In this document: piece by piece, positions 50,381 through 63,535 of the stretch
Numbering within the stretch: position 1 is the first letter of the stretch
Layout of the letters: each line of letters starts with the position of its first letter
From: Physcomitrium patens
Taxonomy: Eukaryota > Streptophyta > Bryopsida > Funariales > Funariaceae
NCBI RefSeq assembly: GCF_000002425.4
Contig: NC_037269.1
Span: 15,599 to 79,598, forward strand
Reading direction: 5' to 3'
DNA: 64,000 bases
Notes under the pieces: generated by a model
Database searches by the model: none
What the model was told of the DNA's origin: nothing
The model's input: only the letters and a program-made list of their open reading frames with translations
Made by a program: the position numbers and the translations under genes

Positions 50381-50932
50381 TATCAAGGACATGAACTCCA
50401 AAAAAAGATAATCTCAATACATTCTTAAGTCACTTGAAAATACTTAGAAATCACTCAAAGGTGATAATATATTGAACTAGAATGGCTATTGCCAAAGACT
50501 AGAAAACATGACGACTCTTGAAACTAGACTGAAAATAAGAAAGGAGTTGACAAGAGTGAAGAAGGCTTCATTTTTGTCTCTATATATACTATCTAATTAA
50601 GGGCTACGTGGCGACATTCTACAGGACCTCCAATATATGTTGGCTTTGTAGGACACTTCCCTTGACTTACAAGGCAAGTTTTTCTACGTCTGAACCACAT
50701 AGTTAACTTGGTCTTTAAGCTAACAACATGTGTGGTACATGGCCAACTTGTTGACTACGTTTTTAATCCAAAAAGTCAATTAAAGATACCTATGAAGTCA
50801 AAGCAGTGTCTATGAAGCTTCTAGAAAGCTTCCATATCAAATACTATAGAATTAATTTATTTTTAACTACTTTTACTTATTTCTATTTATTTATATATAT
50901 AATTACTAGCTTACATGAGTATGCCCGTGACA
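50381..50932 (-). repeat. 3' LTR of the chromovirus
   Basis: In the sense direction it begins TGTCACGG-like (plus strand ends CCGTGACA). A TATA-like stretch (ctatatatacta) lies near 50,582. A perfect three-unit heat-shock motif, GAAgcTTCtaGAA, is at 50,814-50,826, followed by AGCTTC at 50,827-50,832. Confidence 0.9.
50814..50832. promoter_or_regulatory. Heat-shock-element motif in the chromovirus LTR
   Basis: GAAgcTTCtaGAA is a perfect three-unit array; a further TTC follows after a spacer of three bases. It lies about 230 bp upstream (sense) of the TATA-like stretch. The action is inference. Confidence 0.5.
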
Positions 50933-53900
50933 TTATCCCCCCTTCTAGGAAAGAGTTCCACGAGGAGCGATCATCATATGTTGAGAAAATCTATGATGCG
51001 ACGAAATATATTCGCCACATATTTTGATCTTTGTTTTCTTTGAAGATGATTAATAGGGCCTCTCAACCATCAATAGTGTCTCATATTAGGGCGAGAAGAC
51101 CACCTAGTTATTTGGTTGTTGTTGAGGCCTTCATAACTTCCTTCGAATAAAATATTTGGAATACCATGAGGAATTATTCCTACCTCTAATAAAATCACCA
51201 AATATTGGAAGTTCCTTCCAAGGTTGTGGTACCAAACGTGTTGTATCTCGCCATCTATTCGAGAAAGAATATGTCGTTCTTGAAGATCTTCATCTCAATT
51301 ACGTCATCTTGAAGGTTGTGACAATTGTAATGTCTCATCTGACAAGTCAGCAAATGAAGGCTCTTGAGTCGAATCTACTAGTTTTTGGTTCTCCATCTCC
51401 TTAGTGTCACAACTACAAAGAAGCTACAAACAAAGATTGAAAGTAGAATGTTATCTTACCTAGATCTTATTTCTTTTATAAAGAAGATTTTTATCTTGAT
51501 TTTGATGGATGTCATCGATGAAAAGCCTCCACTGCCTTTGCTGCATTTACAAGATTCTTTATTGGCTCCCATGTGCGTTCACTAATATCATATCCACGCC
51601 AATGGATAAGATATTTCAAGTTATTTCGGCGCTGCCTTGATCTAAGACTTCTTCCACTTTAAACTCTTCATTATTGTCTACTTCTATAGGAGGAGGTGGA
51701 GCTTGTCTTCTTCTTAGTATGTCTACTATCTTGTATGGTTCAAGAAGAGACACGTGGAATATTGGATGGATTTTCATTGACTTCAGTAGATGTAAATGAT
51801 ATGCAACTGGATTGATTTGTGTAAAAATAAAAAATGGTCCAAGCCTTCGATAGTCCTACTTGTCAAAAAGATAAGTGGTCTTGATATTATGACAAAGTAA
51901 CCATATCTTATTGCCCATATGAAATGGTGGTTGTTCCTTTCGATAGACATCTGTATTTATCTTTTGTCGTTCTTGAGCTTCTTTTAATTGTGCCTTCATT
52001 ATTGCATGTAACTTTGACAATTAATTTGCCATATCTTCTGTCGTAGGATTATCAACTTTTGAGAAATCAAACATATGAAGTTGTGGATAATAACCATAAT
52101 TGGCAAAGAAAGGTATTTGTTACATAGAAGAATGCATCGTATTATTATAAGTAAACTTTGCAAATGACAAAAGAGTTTTCCAATCAACTTGTTGATAGTT
52201 GATGGTACATCTTAAATATTGCTCCAAGACTTGGTTTATGCACTTTGTCTGTTTGTCAGTTTGAGGATGAAAAGTCGAAGATAGTTTTATATCCACTTGT
52301 AAAATCTTAAAAAAGATTCTCCAAAATCTTCATACAAATTGAGTTCTTCTATCTGATATAATATCCTTTGGTAATCCATGATAGCGATAGATATTGTCAA
52401 TAAAAAGCTTAGCTATTTCTTCATCCATGATGGATTTTGTACATGGCACAAAATGTGCCATCTTGGTGAAGCAATCTACTATCACAAATATAGAGTCATA
52501 AGAACCTGAGCTCGGAAGATTAGTGATGAAGTCCATAGAAATAGAAGACCATGGTTGTTTTAGAATGTGTAATGGATGAGGAAGTCAAAAAGATCGATGA
52601 CGAGGAATTTTTGATCTTGAGCAAACATTACATGATTGTACAAAATCTTTGACTGCCTTCCACATTTGAGGCCACCAAAAATCCCTAGATATCAGCTCCA
52701 AAGTCTTATTGTATCCAAAATGTCTTGCTGTTGAAAAGTCGTGACAAGCTTAAAGAATATGTAAATGTGCTTCTCCTTTTGGAACATATAGGCGTCCTTC
52801 AAAATAGAGTAGGTTGTTCTTAAATTCGAATTTAGAGGGATTATGAGATTTAGATGAATTATTCTTGATATCATGAACAAGAGGGTCTGAAGACATACTT
52901 AACTGGACTTACTTGAGAAAAATTAAATCAACAGTCAATGTTGATTTTATTGCTCGAAGATGAAATTGCTCCAACTTCAAGAGAACTATTTTTTGTTGCT
53001 CAAAAGCTACATCTCCTTCTTTTGGTACAAAAGAAGAATGTCTAGACAAGGCATCGGATAAACCTTGTTATTTTTCTGATCAATAAATGATCATGAACTC
53101 AAATCTTCATAAAGACATGCTCCAATGAGCTTGATGATGATTTAATAAGTGCTGACATGAAATACTTGAGGTTCTTATGATCCTTGTATACGTTGATTAG
53201 ACTTGAGGTGCCTTCTAGATAATGACACTATTCTTGAAATGAATCCATAATTGTAAGAAGCTTTTTATCATTCATTTCATAATTAATCTCAGCTGCTAAA
53301 AATTTCCTGGAATGGAAAGCTACTGAATGGAGCTTGTCATCTGCTCCCATTTGTGACAAAACGGCATCCAAGGAAAATTTTGAAACATCTATTTCTATAA
53401 AAAATGCCTTGGAGAAGTCGACGTAATATAAGATTGGTGCAGAAGTAAATTCCTTCTTTAAAGCATCAAATACTACTTAAGCTTTTTTACTCCACTCAAA
53501 TTTGTCTTTACAATTCAAATGCGTAAGTGGAGCTGTAACTTGAAAAAAGTTATTAATGAAGATTCAATAGTAATTTGCAAAGCCCAAAAAGCATTGCACA
53601 TCTTATACTATTTTCAGAATCTTTCAATCTATGATAGTCTGGACCTTCTTAGGATCCATCATCAGGCCTTCGTTGAAAATGATGCATCCTAAAAAGTCAA
53701 CTTGAATAATGTGGAATATACACTTTTTCAACTTGGCATATAATCCTACATCTCTTAGTTTTTTTAACACGCGACAAACATAGAATTCATGTTCTTCTGT
53801 ATTCTTAGAATAGATTAGAATGTCATCTAAATAAAAAAATGATAAAATCATCTAAAAACTCATAAAAAATATCATTCATAAGATGTTGAAAAGTAACTGG

Positions 53901-54585
53901 TACATTTGTGAGTCCAAAAGACATGATATTATATTCAAAATTTCCATACCTAGTTCGAAAAGCAGTCATCCATTCATCTCCATCTTTGATGTAGATCAAG
54001 TTGTATGCTCCTCATAGATCTATTTTTGTATAGATCTTTGCTTGATTGAGTTGATCAAGAAGTCCTGAAATCAAAAGTAAAAGATACTTGTTTATTATGG
54101 TGATCTTGTTAAGGCCCTGATAGTATACGTACATCCGTAGAGATCCATCTTTTTTCTTCACAAATAAGATCGACGCTCCTATTGGAGATTTTGAATGGCG
54201 TATGAAGTTTTTAGCCAAATTCTCGTCAATATACTCTTTTAGTGCAGCTAACTCGTTTTGTGATAAGCTATAGATTGGTCCAAATAGCAGTTGAGCTCCT
54301 TCTTGAAGATCAATTGAACAATCCTAAGGTTGATGTTTTGGAAGAATATCTGCATTCTTTCTCTCAAAAACATCTTAGAATTCTTGATATTGACTAAGAA
54401 TACCACTTGACGTCTTTTTACTATCTGAAATGGGCATGGCATATATAGCAAAAGATGACCCCTCTTTGGCTGCATGCATGAAAGCTCTTGCCCCTACTAA
54501 TAAGTGCTTAGATGCACTAGACTTATGTATTTTTTCTTGATTAATAGAATTTTAAAATTTACTACTAAGAAAGTTAAGGTTATGA

Positions 54586-56350
54586 TGTCGTATTACGTGC
54601 TATCTTGCTTGAAAACGCATTGGACATCTGGCTGTGAAAGATAAAACAATATTTTGTAAGTATTCAGGTAGGCTAATGGGTTTTAATCATCTAATTATAA
54701 ACTATTTCAGATTTCAATGTAAAAGCTTAATCCCAATACAAAGTGCTTACAAACACTATTTTTAATAACTTCAAGATATTATAAGCACAAAGTCTTTTGT
54801 TATTTGTTAGTTTTTATTTTTTTATTTTTTTATTTTACTTTGTTTTATTATTTTATTTTAATTTATTTTATTTTATTTTTAATCCTAACTCTAGACAGCG
54901 AGCTTCAGCAAGCTGTAATTCTCAATCTGACCATCTGATTGTTGTAAATTTCTACCACTAGTGTCTTTGCAAGCCTTCTAAATGCTCAAGAAGTTGCAAT
55001 CCAATCTAACTTATAGGTTGCAAGAAAATGTCGTTAATCCACATTGATGTATCTTGACCGCCGCCTAGAAGTCCTCGACTTACCATGCCAAAAGTCACCT
55101 CATTCTAGTCAGTAGATCTCCAGATATTACAGAAATCCTAAACAACCCCAATCTGCTAATTTTTGATAACTCTTTACACTAATGGTCAAATATCCTCTAT
55201 CTGTTCTGTCGGATTAACATAAACTTTTGCATGCACTCGGCATACTCAACTCTTTAGACACCTCTAAATTTCAACTGTAGAAGTTTTTTTAATTTTACAA
55301 AACAGTCAAGAGTATCAGCCTTAACTTTATTGCAAAAAAAAACCCAAATCACCAATACAAATATTGACTTTCAGCAATGATTGTTAAAGTCCTCCCAAAT
55401 CCTATGAACCCAATTCTATACCTTTCGAAGGAGCTTGAAGCTAGCTATTCAACTCCAAAAATCCTGATCTTGCAAATTCTCCTTTCTTTATCATATCCTC
55501 CCTTTTAATTCCATGTGGTCTCTTTTTCTCCCGCCCTGGACTTAGAATTGGAACAGCCAACGATGCTTCCCCGGAATTCCTGTCTCTAAAAGGATCTTTC
55601 TCCAGAAATAACGTTTTCCCCGAAACAGCATAGAGAACAGAACAGCTTGAAATGGAACCAAAGCCTCCGTATTCGGGACCTCATTGGGTTGCCCAACCAA
55701 GTCAGGTCTCATACTGGGTAAGAGGTCCATACTAGGACTTGGATTGGATGTCCCCGTAATTGGATCAAATTGGCCCTTCACATCAGACTCACTCATATAT
55801 TGAATTGATCCTTTTCTCTTTTGCCAAATCTTGGTAAGAACGGCTCGGACTCATTCCACCCGATTTATTGGAAAATCTTGAGGACCTTGATTTATCTCCT
55901 CAATTTTTTCTTCGCTTTGAATATGCTGACTCCGTTTATTGAAATTGGACAGAGCATTATATTACTGATAAGTATGCCTTGATTGCTTGCAATTCCTTCA
56001 CACTCATGCGTAATCATAATTGGCTTTAGGATTGGAACATTCACTGACATAATGACCAACCTATCTGCAACGGAAATGATGAAGTGGTCTTTTTGTACCC
56101 CTATTATGCATATTGGGTGTCTCTACCAGTATATACCTACTAGGCTTGTTCCATGTAGGGTTGGAAAATGATTCTGATTGTCCCGTTGATATAAAGGGTA
56201 CTTGGTTCGATGACACCGATGGAGTGACATTAACTGACCCTAAATATTGGCAATAGAATTGGCCATTTTTTCTAACATCCAAGATGACTAAATATTAATA
56301 ATATCTTTTTTATTTATATTTTCACCATATTGTCGTGTTACAACACGACA
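54586..56350 (-). mobile_element. Long solo LTR with gag-derived sequence (copy D)
   Basis: The longest copy of the palindrome-tipped family. On the minus strand it starts with the perfect palindrome TGTCGTGTTGTAACACGACA. At 56,282-55,542 it carries a stretch alike to the gag of 39,690-40,330: SSNQVPFISTGQSE, NPTWNKPSRYILVET, then a CCHC-knuckle region, then PSMRPDLVGQPNEVP. Flanks ATGA and ATAG may be a worn 4-bp target duplication. It sits between the protease and RT of the chromovirus. More diverged than copies A and C. It is a fossil, not a gene. Confidence 0.85.
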
Positions 56351-58036
56351 ATAGAAATTCCAATTTATTTGAGAGTTGTACTTTTCTAACCAGGATAGTC
56401 CTAAAATGACTAAATTCAAAGGAGATCGTATCACATTAAATATTACTATACTATTATGATCTTTAATTACTACATCTAAAGGAACAGTCTCATGGATAAC
56501 ATCACTAGAAGACAACGAACGACCATCTATGACTTCTACATGTACGGGTTTGATTTTTTTGTCTAATAATATTTCTTGTTTTTTGACAAAGTCTTCTTCT
56601 ATGAAACAAGCTGAGGCTCTTGAATCTAATAATACAAAAACTTTATGATTTTTGTATACTAAACACACATCTATTGTAAAACAAGATGAGGGATCTGAGG
56701 AGAGAATAAGACCTTGACTAGATATTGCACATGATTCCAGCCGCACGGTCCCTATAGTAGCTGGAGGAACTTGTTTTCTGACACATTGTCTTCTTTTGCA
56801 ATTATACTCCTCATTTTGTGATTGCATTGCTCCCTTGGACAATATTGAGCAGTATATTTAGTTTCTCCATAATATAGACATAAGCCCTCTTGACGTCGTC
56901 GAGTCTTTTCTTGCTCCGTGAGGGATTTAAAACGTATTGTATCAATTTGCATTGGCTCTGGCCTTGATGGAAAGGTTTCCAAAAAATTAGAAGGTGTTGC
57001 CATGACTTGACTTGTTCCTCTCTAGCCATATCTTTGTTCTTGATGTCTTTCAAATAAACGATTATGATATGCAATAACTTGAGCAATGAATTATTCTAAA
57101 AAATCTATTTTTGATATTTTCAATAATAAATCTTTGACATTATCCTTTAATCCATAGCAAAATTGATTGATAAAGGCTTTATCATTCCAGTCCACATCAC
57201 AAGTAAGTTTTTGAAATTCAGCAGCATACGTGGTGGTTGAATGTGATCCTTATCGTAGTGATACAAGCTTCATCTCTACTACCCTTTCTCGATCATTTTC
57301 TCCAAATGTAGCCATAAATACTTCCAAGAATGAGTTCAAATCATAGAGTAGTTGTGAATCTTTTTTCATCAAAGGTGTGAACAAAGAGAGAGTACTTCTA
57401 GATAGAAGTGCGCCTATGAATCCAACTTGAGTAAATCCATCAGGGTATTGGAAAGGATGCAATCTTAAGTAGAGTTGAACTTGTTGCAAAAACCCTTGAA
57501 ATCTTAATCTTGTTCCGTCAAACTTTTCAAGCATACTAATCCTTGCCTCCCTCGAGTTTGTAGAAGCAAAACTCTTGGAATTTGGTTACGAGGCTAATCA
57601 ACTTATTTCCTTCAATTGCACAACTTCTTGGTGTAGACTCTGAACTTCTTCTATAGTAGTAGGAATAGTGCTTCCATGATTGGTATTGGTGATGTGTGAA
57701 ATTTTGGTCTTAAGAGTATTGACAAGCTCATGAAGATCTGCAATAGTTGCAAATCTATTTTCACTTCCACCAAGTGTAGCATCCATGATTTTTCCTTTTA
57801 TAGACAATTCAAACAAATTCAAAAGTTAAATAAGAGGAGGGTAATTTGTAACCTCTAAAAATAAATTCCACAAAGAGGGATAATCCACTCTCTTTAAGAA
57901 AAAGATCAATGTTAGAAAATAAAATTTTTATTTAAAGGTGGATAGTCCGCAACCTTCAAAATACAATAATAGAAGTGGGATTATCCACTCACTTCTAGAA
58001 CAAAATAGAAATAATATGTTAGCACTCTTATCAAAC

Positions 58037-58188
58037 TATCAAGGACATGAACTCCAAAGAAAGATAATCTCAATATACTCTTGTGTCACTTGAAAATACT
58101 TAGAAATCATTCAAAGGTGATAATATATTGAACTAGAATGGCTATTGCCAAAGACTAAAAAACATGATCACTCTTGAAACTAGACTAG

Positions 58189-58228
<40 letters not shown>

Positions 58229-58610
58229 CAAGAGTGAAGAACGCTTCACTCTTATCTCTATATATACTATCTAACTAGGGGCTACGTGGTGACATTCTAT
58301 AAGACCTCCAATATGTGTTGACTTTGTAGGACACTTTCCTTGACTTACAAGGCAAGTTTTTCTACATGTGGGCCACATAGTTAGCCTGGTCTTCAAGCTA
58401 ATAATATGTATGGCACATGGCCAACTTGTTGACTACTTTTCTAATCCAAAAAGTCAATTAAAGACACCTATGAAGTCAAAGCAGTGTCTATGAAGCTTCT
58501 AAGAAGCTTTTATACCAAATATTATAGAATTAACTTACTTTTATCTATTTTTACTTACTTCTACTTATTTATATATATAATTACTAGATTACATGAATAT
58601 GTCCGTGACA
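58037..58610 (-). repeat. 5' LTR of the chromovirus
   Basis: Pairs with 50,381-50,932 along its whole length. It contains an expanded run of 31 adenines at 58,194-58,224. The heat-shock-like motif is present in a less perfect form near 58,492. Confidence 0.9.
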
Positions 58611-60196
58611 CTAAGTTGAAAAAATCCTAGATAGCAAGTTCACCAAAGATAATTGAAGACTCAAAAGAATTTGTAGAGAGATGTACGTGGTATGATAATC
58701 CAAATCACAAGTGTGGTAAGTGTGATTGTTATAAGTCTACAATCAAGGATGGTATTGTATATTTCAAAGAAGACAAGATAAGACTCATAAGGTCAAATGA
58801 GCCTTTAAAGACTAATTTTAAAAAAGGTGGCATAAAAAAATTAGTAGAGGAGCAAATATCAAAGAATAATGCCATACAAGGAAAAAAAATTGAGTCTTAT
58901 TCTATTACAATTGAGCAAAAAGTAGTTAAGACTAATTCTTTATCAACTACAGAAGCGATGATCAGAGAAGCTAAAGTTATCAAGAAAATGATTGGATGGA
59001 ATGATCCAGTTGATATCATTAGCATTAAAGTATTTTTACATGAAGACAAACATGATGGTTTGCATGATGCTATAGTTGAAGAAAAAAAATGTAGAGCTAT
59101 TTGTGAAGAAGGTGCTATTAAACTTAGAAGCAAGAAGACATCTCGAAGTAACAAAGAAGCTTATGTAGGACAAAAGCTAGAATTAGTATCTTTTTTTACT
59201 GATCTTGAAGATATATCAATAACAAAGGAATGGTGGGAGAAAGATAAAGTGAAGGAAAAGAATGATGTCAGCAAAGTCAAAGCAAAAGCTATTATGGTAG
59301 AAGTATTGGATATTTAGATAACTATAAATTAAAAAAAATAGATTGGATAGGTATTTGCTCTCAAATATGACTCTATGACTGATGATGATTATAAAAAAGA
59401 ACAAGAAACTGGCTCTAATGAGGTTCAAGAAGAAGAGATTAAAGAAATATAAGATTTTTTGAATGAAGAAACGGAAGATGAAGTTTTACAAATATTTGCT
59501 GAAATAAATATGAATAATAAGAGGATTGTTATAAATACAACATATATCCAAAATCAAGGTGAATTTGAGTATGGAGGAGCTCAAGGCTTAATAAAAAAAA
59601 GCCCAGACCAACCAAACTCAAGAATGCATAGTTGAAGAAATATCAAATGAAAAGATGGTTCACAAGGATACAAAGGTATTTATTTATGTTAATAACTACA
59701 ACTTTGAGTGTGTTAAAGAAGGAAAGGTGGATTATTATCATTTATTTTGGACAAAGGTGAAGCTTGGAAAGCTTGAAGATATGATTTTAGCTTTGATTAT
59801 TTATGACTGAGATAAAAATTATATCTATGAGACTTTTTGATAGAGAAAAATGGACCATTGATATCAGCCAAAAATAGATATTGAAAGTTTTAAATAATAT
59901 GAAAGATATGTCAATAGAGGTTTCTAATGGTACTTTAGACCACCAATATAATATATAGAAGAAATTTTCTTAAAGATAGTTTGAGTCTCATATAGTTGCA
60001 ATAATGCAATAAAATAAAACATATATATTTTGTAAGTAAGATGGAACTATCATTAGAATTCCAATAGCATGAAAGAGAGTAAAGGCTTTTAAAAGAAGAG
60101 ATGGCCGATTTCAAATACAAAAATTTGGAAAATTCTTACCTCAATATTTAAATAAGAAACATAAAGAAGAAGATGTAGAAAGAAATGCAAAAAATG

Positions 60197-60714
60197 TGTC
60201 TATTAAATACCTATATGATAAGATAGAAATAAATAAAAGTAGATAAAAATAAATTAATTTCATAATACCTTCTAGGAAAGCTTCCTAAAAGCTTCATAGA
60301 CATTGCTTTGACTTTATATGTATTTATAGGTGATTGATAGGTTAGAAACTTGAACAACAAATTAACCGCATATTGATAGCTTGCAAAAGAAGCTAAGTAT
60401 ATGACATACATATAAAAAAACAAGCTATGCAAGTTAAGATGTATGTCTTGTAAAGTCAACATATTTTAGAGGTTTTATAGAACATTGCCACATAGTTTCT
60501 AGTTAAGAATATATATAGAGGTAAGAATAAAGCCTTCTTCATTCTTATCAATGCCTTTCGAGTCTTTAGTCTTCTTTCAAGACTTTCGTCTTTTTGTTTT
60601 TGGCAATAGCCATTCTAATTGAATATTATATCATTTTTGAGTGACTTTCTAATTCTTCTTAGTGACATAAGAGTATATTGAGGATTTCTTACTTTAAGAT
60701 TCATATCCTTGACA
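60197..60714 (+). mobile_element. Solo chromovirus LTR, opposite orientation
   Basis: About 518 bp aligning, in reverse orientation, with the LTRs at 50,381 and 58,037. Shared blocks include TTTTGGCAATAGCCATTCTA and AAAGCTTCATAGACA. It ends CCTTGACA. No matching target duplication was seen. It marks the right edge of the recognisable gypsy nest. Confidence 0.8.
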
Positions 60715-61471
60715 ATTACTTTCCTATACATGTTTATAGTTTGGAAAATATATCTACTTTGATTTGAACTTTAAGATTTTGATTTCTGTCATACCAGGAT
60801 TTTTGAAATTTTTAAAAAGTCCATTGGAGTCAATTGAAGGTCATCCATTCTAAATATGTACTTAAAGTTTTTTAAAAGTATATATATTTATAGATATCAA
60901 GTGTTTGACCATTTTGACTATTGAGTTGATTTTACATATGAATAAATATTTTTAAATTTTGATTTGATGTACTTTCTTATTATAAGGGTCTAAAAATCTA
61001 ATGATGGACTTGAAATCCTATACAAAATTTTAAATTTTGAAATATAAGGTATTTAACTTGATATAATTTTTTGTTAATTTTTTTTATACTTTTTCTTTTA
61101 AAAGTTTTGATTTGACCTACCTCTCTATTTATTATGCTTTTGATTCTAATGATATGTTTAATATCTTTAGCAAGTTTGTAATTTAAGAAATATGATATTT
61201 TTAAAATAACAATATTTACCTTTAATTAATATATGAAAAAAAATTAAAAATATATAATAAATATATAGAAGCTTTTGGATACTAAAATAATATATTGAAA
61301 AAAATATATAAATACATGTCTTTATTTTATTTTAAGGTATCATATTTATATTATTTTTTAAATATATAATACATATATGTCACAAAATTATATTATCTAT
61401 GCTTTAAGAATTTAAAGTTTAGGATTTATGGATTTTAAGATTTAAGATTTAAGATTAAATGAATATTTTTT

Positions 61472-61511
<40 letters not shown>

Positions 61512-62559
61512 TTAGAGACTTTGAATTGATCTACCTTCTTATTTTCAAGGGTTGTAGTTCTAATGGTGCAATTAACTTTACTTATGCTTCTATTATTTGG
61601 TAGATAAAGATTCTTAGACCTTTGAAGATAGAAGTGATTTTTCAAGATAGATTTGACTTTTATAATGGTGATGAATTTCAACATTTTGAAGTTATCTACC
61701 CCCCTATTTTTGAATATAGTGAATCTAGTAGTATATTTAGTATTTTCAAAAATTATATGATTTGGATGATATCGAAGTTTTAAAAATAAACTTTAGAATT
61801 GATACTTTCTTATATTTTTAGTATTTTGAAACTTAAAGGTGACCTATTCTCTCATTTTTAATAGTCATGATTTCAATGGTGTAAAAATATTTACTCATGC
61901 TATTTCCATGTAAAAGATATGAAGAGTTTGGCTTTTGAGGATTTAGGATTGACTATGGAATCTTAAAATTTAGGATTTAGGATTTATAATAATGAAATTA
62001 TAATTTAACATATACTTGAAATATACCATTACAATTTCTTTGAAAAATTAATTACAATAGAGCCAAGGTTTAGGAATTTAGGATTTTTAGGATTTAGGAT
62101 TTAGGATTAAAAATGTATGCCCGTTTATAAGGTTTAGGATTAAAGATTATAAGAGTGTACTTTGAAAAAGGCATTGGGACAATTTAGAGGCTAAAAATTA
62201 TAAACATGTGAATAAATTATTATGGATGTGTATAAATAGGATAATATTGGATATTTAGTATTCAAGGTATATGAATTGATGTATGCAATTGAAGAAGAAT
62301 ATTTGGGGTTTTTATTTGACCTGCTTCTTTATTTGTAGGATCTACCTATGATGTGGTGTGAATAACTTATTCTATAAGTTTTTCAATATTAAGATATAAG
62401 GCCTTGGATTTAATATGGATTTGAATATTGACTTTTTGTTTGTTTTCTATTTTGGAAATTTTAAATGGATGTGTTCATGTGTTTTTCATGCTTTTCATTC
62501 CAATGACATGTTTGAAACCTTTATTAGATCTATGATTGAAGAGATACGGGGTTACAAAA
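60715..62559. repeat. Repeat-rich DNA with long-period and telomere-like motifs
   Basis: Blocks of TTTGACCTACC-TCT-ATTT ... TCTAATGGTGTAATTAA type recur near 60,960, 61,115, 61,520, 61,845 and 62,305. Degenerate TTTAGGA tracts lie at about 61,409-61,456, 61,972-61,990 and 62,067-62,109. An (AT)n microsatellite is at about 61,476-61,509. No gene is seen; open frames here are short and low-complexity. Confidence 0.7.
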
Positions 62560-63535
62560 AGTATAAGTGTGAAACACGATTTAAGGGATTCAAGATAGAT
62601 AAGCACAAGTATAAACAAGGTTTAGGGTTGAAAGTCTACAAGTACAAATATAAATAAGATTTAAGGGAGTTTAAGGTCTACAAGAGCAAGTATAAATAAA
62701 ATTTAAGAAAATTTAAGGTCCACACCTATAAGTGTGAATGGAATCTAAAGAAATTTAAGGTCTACAAATTTGAGTATAAATGGAATTTAAGATAATTCAA
62801 GATCTATAAGTCCAAGTGTAAATGGGATTTTAGAGGTCTAGGGTCTACTAATACATGTGTGAATGGGATTTAAGGGATTGAGGATCTATCAATGTGAGTG
62901 CGAAAAGGGTTTAAGGAATTGAGGGTCTATGAATGCAAGAGTGAACAAGGTGCAGTATAGGATTGAAGATCTACTAATACAAGTGTGAATGGAATGCAAT
63001 TAAGGTTGAGGTTCTATTAGTGCATGTGTAAATGTGGTGCAGTTCAAGATCTACAAATGCGAAGGTGAATATGATTTAATGAGTTGAGGGTCTATCAATA
63101 TGAATATGAATAGGGTTAAAGGAATTCAAGGCCTACTAGTACAAGTGTAAATGGGGTTTTAAGAATTCAAGGCCTACTAGTAAAAGTCCAAACAAGGTTC
63201 AAGGTTGAGAGTCTATCAATATGAGTGTGAACAAGGTTTAGAGTTGAAGATCTACCAATGCGGGTGTAAGGACTTTAGTATCTACCAGTGGAAATGTAAA
63301 TAGAGTTTAGGATTGAGGGTCTATTGGCATAAGTGTAAACGGAATTTAAAGAGGTTTAAGGTCTACAAATGCAAGTATAAATGGATTTAAAGAATTTTTG
63401 GATGTACAAATACGAATGTGAATCAAGCTTAGGATCCAAAGTATACGATCAAGGTTAAGAAATTACAAGTGTGACTAAGGGTTTAGGATTTAAGATCTAC
63501 AATTGCAAGTGTAAACAGAGTTGAAGGACTTAAGG
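62560..63535. repeat. Minisatellite array, ~41-bp unit
   Basis: About 22 diverged units with consensus GGTCTACAAATGCAAGTGTA followed by AATGGGATTTAAGGAATTGA. Unit starts include 62,672, 62,760, 62,841, 62,925, 63,010, 63,088, 63,170, 63,248 and 63,360. Most units differ from each other at 20-30% of positions, so the array is old. The open frame at 62,415-62,657 runs into it and is not a gene. Confidence 0.88.

Larger units (their letters stand above)
50381..58610 (-). mobile_element. Whole-length chromovirus (Ty3/gypsy, Tcn1-like)
   Basis: Both LTRs are present and flanked by a 5-bp target duplication (CTGAG/CTAAG). Minus-strand parts from right to left: 5' LTR, leader, gag (57,822-57,250), a zinc-finger region (about 56,960-56,830), protease (about 56,700-56,350, with VLLDSRASACFIEEDFV), RT (about 54,300-53,560), RNase H (about 53,450-53,050), integrase (about 52,900-52,330, with HGLPKDIISDR) and a chromodomain (about 51,680-51,540, with YLIHWRGYDISERTWEP). 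A solo LTR of another family (54,586-56,350) sits between protease and RT. The LTRs differ at roughly one base in twelve by eye, so it is old. The coding part is broken, with many breaks. Chromodomains direct integration to marked chromatin in this group. Confidence 0.9.
49147..60196 (+). mobile_element. Old Ty3/gypsy element split by a chromovirus
   Basis: Left piece: LTR (49,147-49,521) and gag (about 49,570-50,380, with WPKNQMAPNELIMKFETKF). Right piece: 58,611 to about 60,196, which continues gag and a protease-like region (for example IGWNDPVDIISIKVFLHED and KWTIDI). Both pieces align with the gag and following region of the element at 40,879-48,150, so the two are of one lineage with different LTRs. 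The right end is replaced by a solo LTR. This is the oldest layer of the nest: a broken fossil with many breaks. Confidence 0.75.

Noticed and set aside
62415-62657. Plus-strand frame of 80 codons
   Set aside because: Runs into the 41-bp array; its Lys/Tyr-rich end is repeat translation.
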